From NCBI GenBank assembly GCA_015852425.1, contig JAAAIG010000155.1, positions 1-45,176 of the forward strand: DNA of 45,176 nt, in the 5' to 3' direction. The notes beneath the pieces are model-generated. The model did not search any database and had not been told where the DNA came from. It saw only the letters and a list, made by a program, of their open reading frames with translations. This document shows, in pieces, positions 43,625-45,176 of the stretch (position 1 is the stretch's first letter; the number at the start of each line of letters is the position of its first letter). The position numbers were made by a program, and so were the translations under genes. Source of the DNA: Gryganskiella cystojenkinii. Lineage: Eukaryota; Mortierellomycota; Mortierellomycetes; Mortierellales; Mortierellaceae.

Positions 43625-44524
43625 CGTGTCTCGATCCCTTTCACTGATGACAGCGATCAAATCCGCATCAAACTCGATGACATCAACAGTTCCATCCGTC
43701 AACATAACGGCCATTGTCACAAAGCCATTTGATCGCTCCAACTATAACCTTGTGCGTGTAGTCGTGGTAAATGATTTCGACCTTGAACATATTCCTTCCC
43801 TCTGGCTTAACAACTTCCTGGGAATGGCTATCCTCGTAAGCTGCTGTACCGTTAACCTCCACTTTGTAAGCAAGAAGAATATCAGCAGATGAGCAACTGA
43901 GGATTCCCTCAAATATTTGAGCAAAAAGTTCACCATACTCCGTCAGTGGCAAGTGCCAAAGGGGATCATCGTTTTCAAGGCGCTTATTGTCCTCCGGGCG
44001 AACGAGACAACCAAAGTCACGCGAGTTGAGGATTGCATCTATCTGGACATCCTTCGCCAATTCAAGCGCACGATGCTTGACAACATGCACATGGGCCATA
44101 GTCCCGCTTAATAGCCGCTTGGAACCACGATGGGATGAAGAGTGTGAACATTTCCTCACCATTAGGTAGTCTCAATCCCGTAGAGCCGAAGGGTCGCTGG
44201 GTGTCTTGTCGCTTGGTTCAGTTCCTTGTTGTTGAACTCGTTCAAGAACTGCTCGTCACTGGCCGTGTCCTGTTTCCATGAAAAACACTCAAGTCTGTGC
44301 TTCAACAGGCTCTCACGTCCTTGAGACCGAGCATCGCAGGATGGGCATGATAATGGGAAATGAATATCAGTCAATCCTGGACAGCGAGCAGGACAAATGC
44401 TTTTCAAGGCACGTTCGAGTATTAATGGGCTTATTTTCTTGAAGTGTGCTTGCGAGCAAGGAGTCAATTGTATCCTATTTTTTTGGACAGAGGTGCCACG
44501 AACACGAAGCTGTCTGCATGTCAT
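43625..44524 (-). pseudogene. frameshifted gene of unknown family with a zinc-finger-like motif
   Basis: On the minus strand three protein-like segments lie in successive frames. The first (44524 to about 44170) has ISPLILERALKSICPARCP and a C-x2-C...H-x4-C motif (CPSC to HRLEC). The next has LPNGEEMFTLFIPSWFQAAI. The third (about 44100 to 43740) has ALELAKDVQIDAILNSRDF and FKVEIIYHDYTHKVIV. After an apparent one-base insertion at about 43739 the reading continues with ERSNGFVTMAVMLTDGTVD. First positions there are strongly purine-biased (about 29 of 35). At least three frameshifts make a functional product unlikely unless the assembly has errors. No domain is recognised; a transposon or host gene relic are both possible. 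Confidence 0.5.
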
Positions 44525-44719
44525 ACCCTTAACAAAAGCCGTCACGTGCAGGAATGATTCGTGTATGCAGCTGTCACCCTCTCAGTCTCAGGGGAGAAAG
44601 GGAAACATTTTTTTCTTCTTCTCCTTCAACGACAAAGCACACACAAACGCTCTATATCCTCGCAGAAACACCTTTTTGCAATCACTTTCCTTTTTTTTTT
44701 ATTACCCATAATTACTTCA

Positions 44720-45070
44720 ATGTTCCCAGGACAGCTCTACAAGACAGAGTCCGGGCGGCTGTTCCATGCCGGTGCAATCGCCATCATCCTCGTTGGGTAA
44801 CAAGCCCTTCTTCAATCATTCATTCATTCACTCATGGTTGCACACAGTTCCCTACTCATAAAGTCGTGTCACCATTCATTCATTTTCTTTTCTTTCGTTT
44901 TTTTTTCTTTGTGGATTCAATTAGTCTGCCTGCCCGTGGAAAAACTGCAATCTCACGCTCACTTCAGAGATACCTCCGCTGGCTCGGGGTCCAGACTAGG
45001 GTCTTCAGTGTTGGCAACTACCGCAGACAGATCATTGGTGTTGAGGTCACGAATGACTTTTTCAGTCCTG
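44720..45070 (+). CDS. 6-phosphofructo-2-kinase, first two exons (partial)
   Basis: Makes fructose-2,6-bisphosphate, the activator of glycolysis; a C-terminal bisphosphatase domain may lie beyond the window. Exons 44720-44796 and 44925-45070 join in phase, and the next donor (GTATGT) is at 45071, so the gene continues past the right edge. The visible 74 codons contain the family block KTESGRLFHAGAI, the P-loop GLPARGKT at residues 26-33 (created across the first splice), then YLRWLGV and VGNYRR. The start at 44720 gives a short N-terminus of about ten residues before the conserved block, as in some fungal members. The remaining 106 bases to the edge look intronic. Confidence 0.92.
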
Positions 45071-45176
45071 GTATGTTTTTCATAAAAACGCTTTGATGAT
45101 TTTTATATTGTTCCTGCGTTATCGATGCACATTGCTCATATTTGCTCTTATCTTATCTCGTTTTTTGCGTTTTTAC

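Overview
The window is eukaryotic and almost certainly from an early-diverging filamentous fungus. I infer a Mortierella-like member of Mortierellomycota, but no marker here proves it. The evidence is split genes with short introns of about 50-150 bp (GTAAGT, GTATGT or GTAATG donors, CTAAY-like branch sites, TAG/CAG acceptors), long CT-rich tracts before start codons, and proteins rich in Ser, Gln and Pro runs. Ten N at 26239-26248 mark an assembly gap.

Positions 1-24750 are dense with mostly housekeeping genes. In order: the 3' end of a secreted-protein paralog (+); a Zap1-like zinc-finger regulator (-); a cysteine-pair-rich protein (-); mitochondrial tryptophanyl-tRNA synthetase (-) divergent from Mediator subunit MED9 (+); MCM2 (+) convergent with a GH36-type alpha-galactosidase (-); an SLC35F-type transporter (-); translation release factor eRF3/SUP35 (-) divergent from a SAMHD1-like HD-domain phosphohydrolase (+); and a small secreted protein (-). 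Exon joins were worked out by hand. Each multi-exon model keeps phase and restores conserved motifs.

Positions 24750-35870 are gene-poor and accessory in character. They hold a gap-containing stretch of about 3.6 kb, a cysteine-free secreted aspartic protease, an intact secreted protein of about 242 aa, a pogo-like MITE with perfect 27-bp inverted ends and TA target duplications, and two decayed copies of the secreted gene. The fragment at position 1 is a further copy. It differs from the intact gene at eight bases, all synonymous.

Positions 35877-45176 return to core genes: two serine-rich proteins (one with repeated SxLP/SxIP motifs suggesting microtubule plus-end binding), a leukotriene-A4-hydrolase-type M1 aminopeptidase, a mosaic of an orphan open frame abutting an opposite-strand frameshifted pseudogene, and the first exons of 6-phosphofructo-2-kinase, which runs off the right edge.

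I found no rRNA, tRNA or CRISPR. The least explained items are the birth-and-death family of secreted proteins with the adjacent MITE, the pairing of a Zap1-like regulator with a neighbouring CC-repeat protein, and the SxLP/SxIP-repeat protein.
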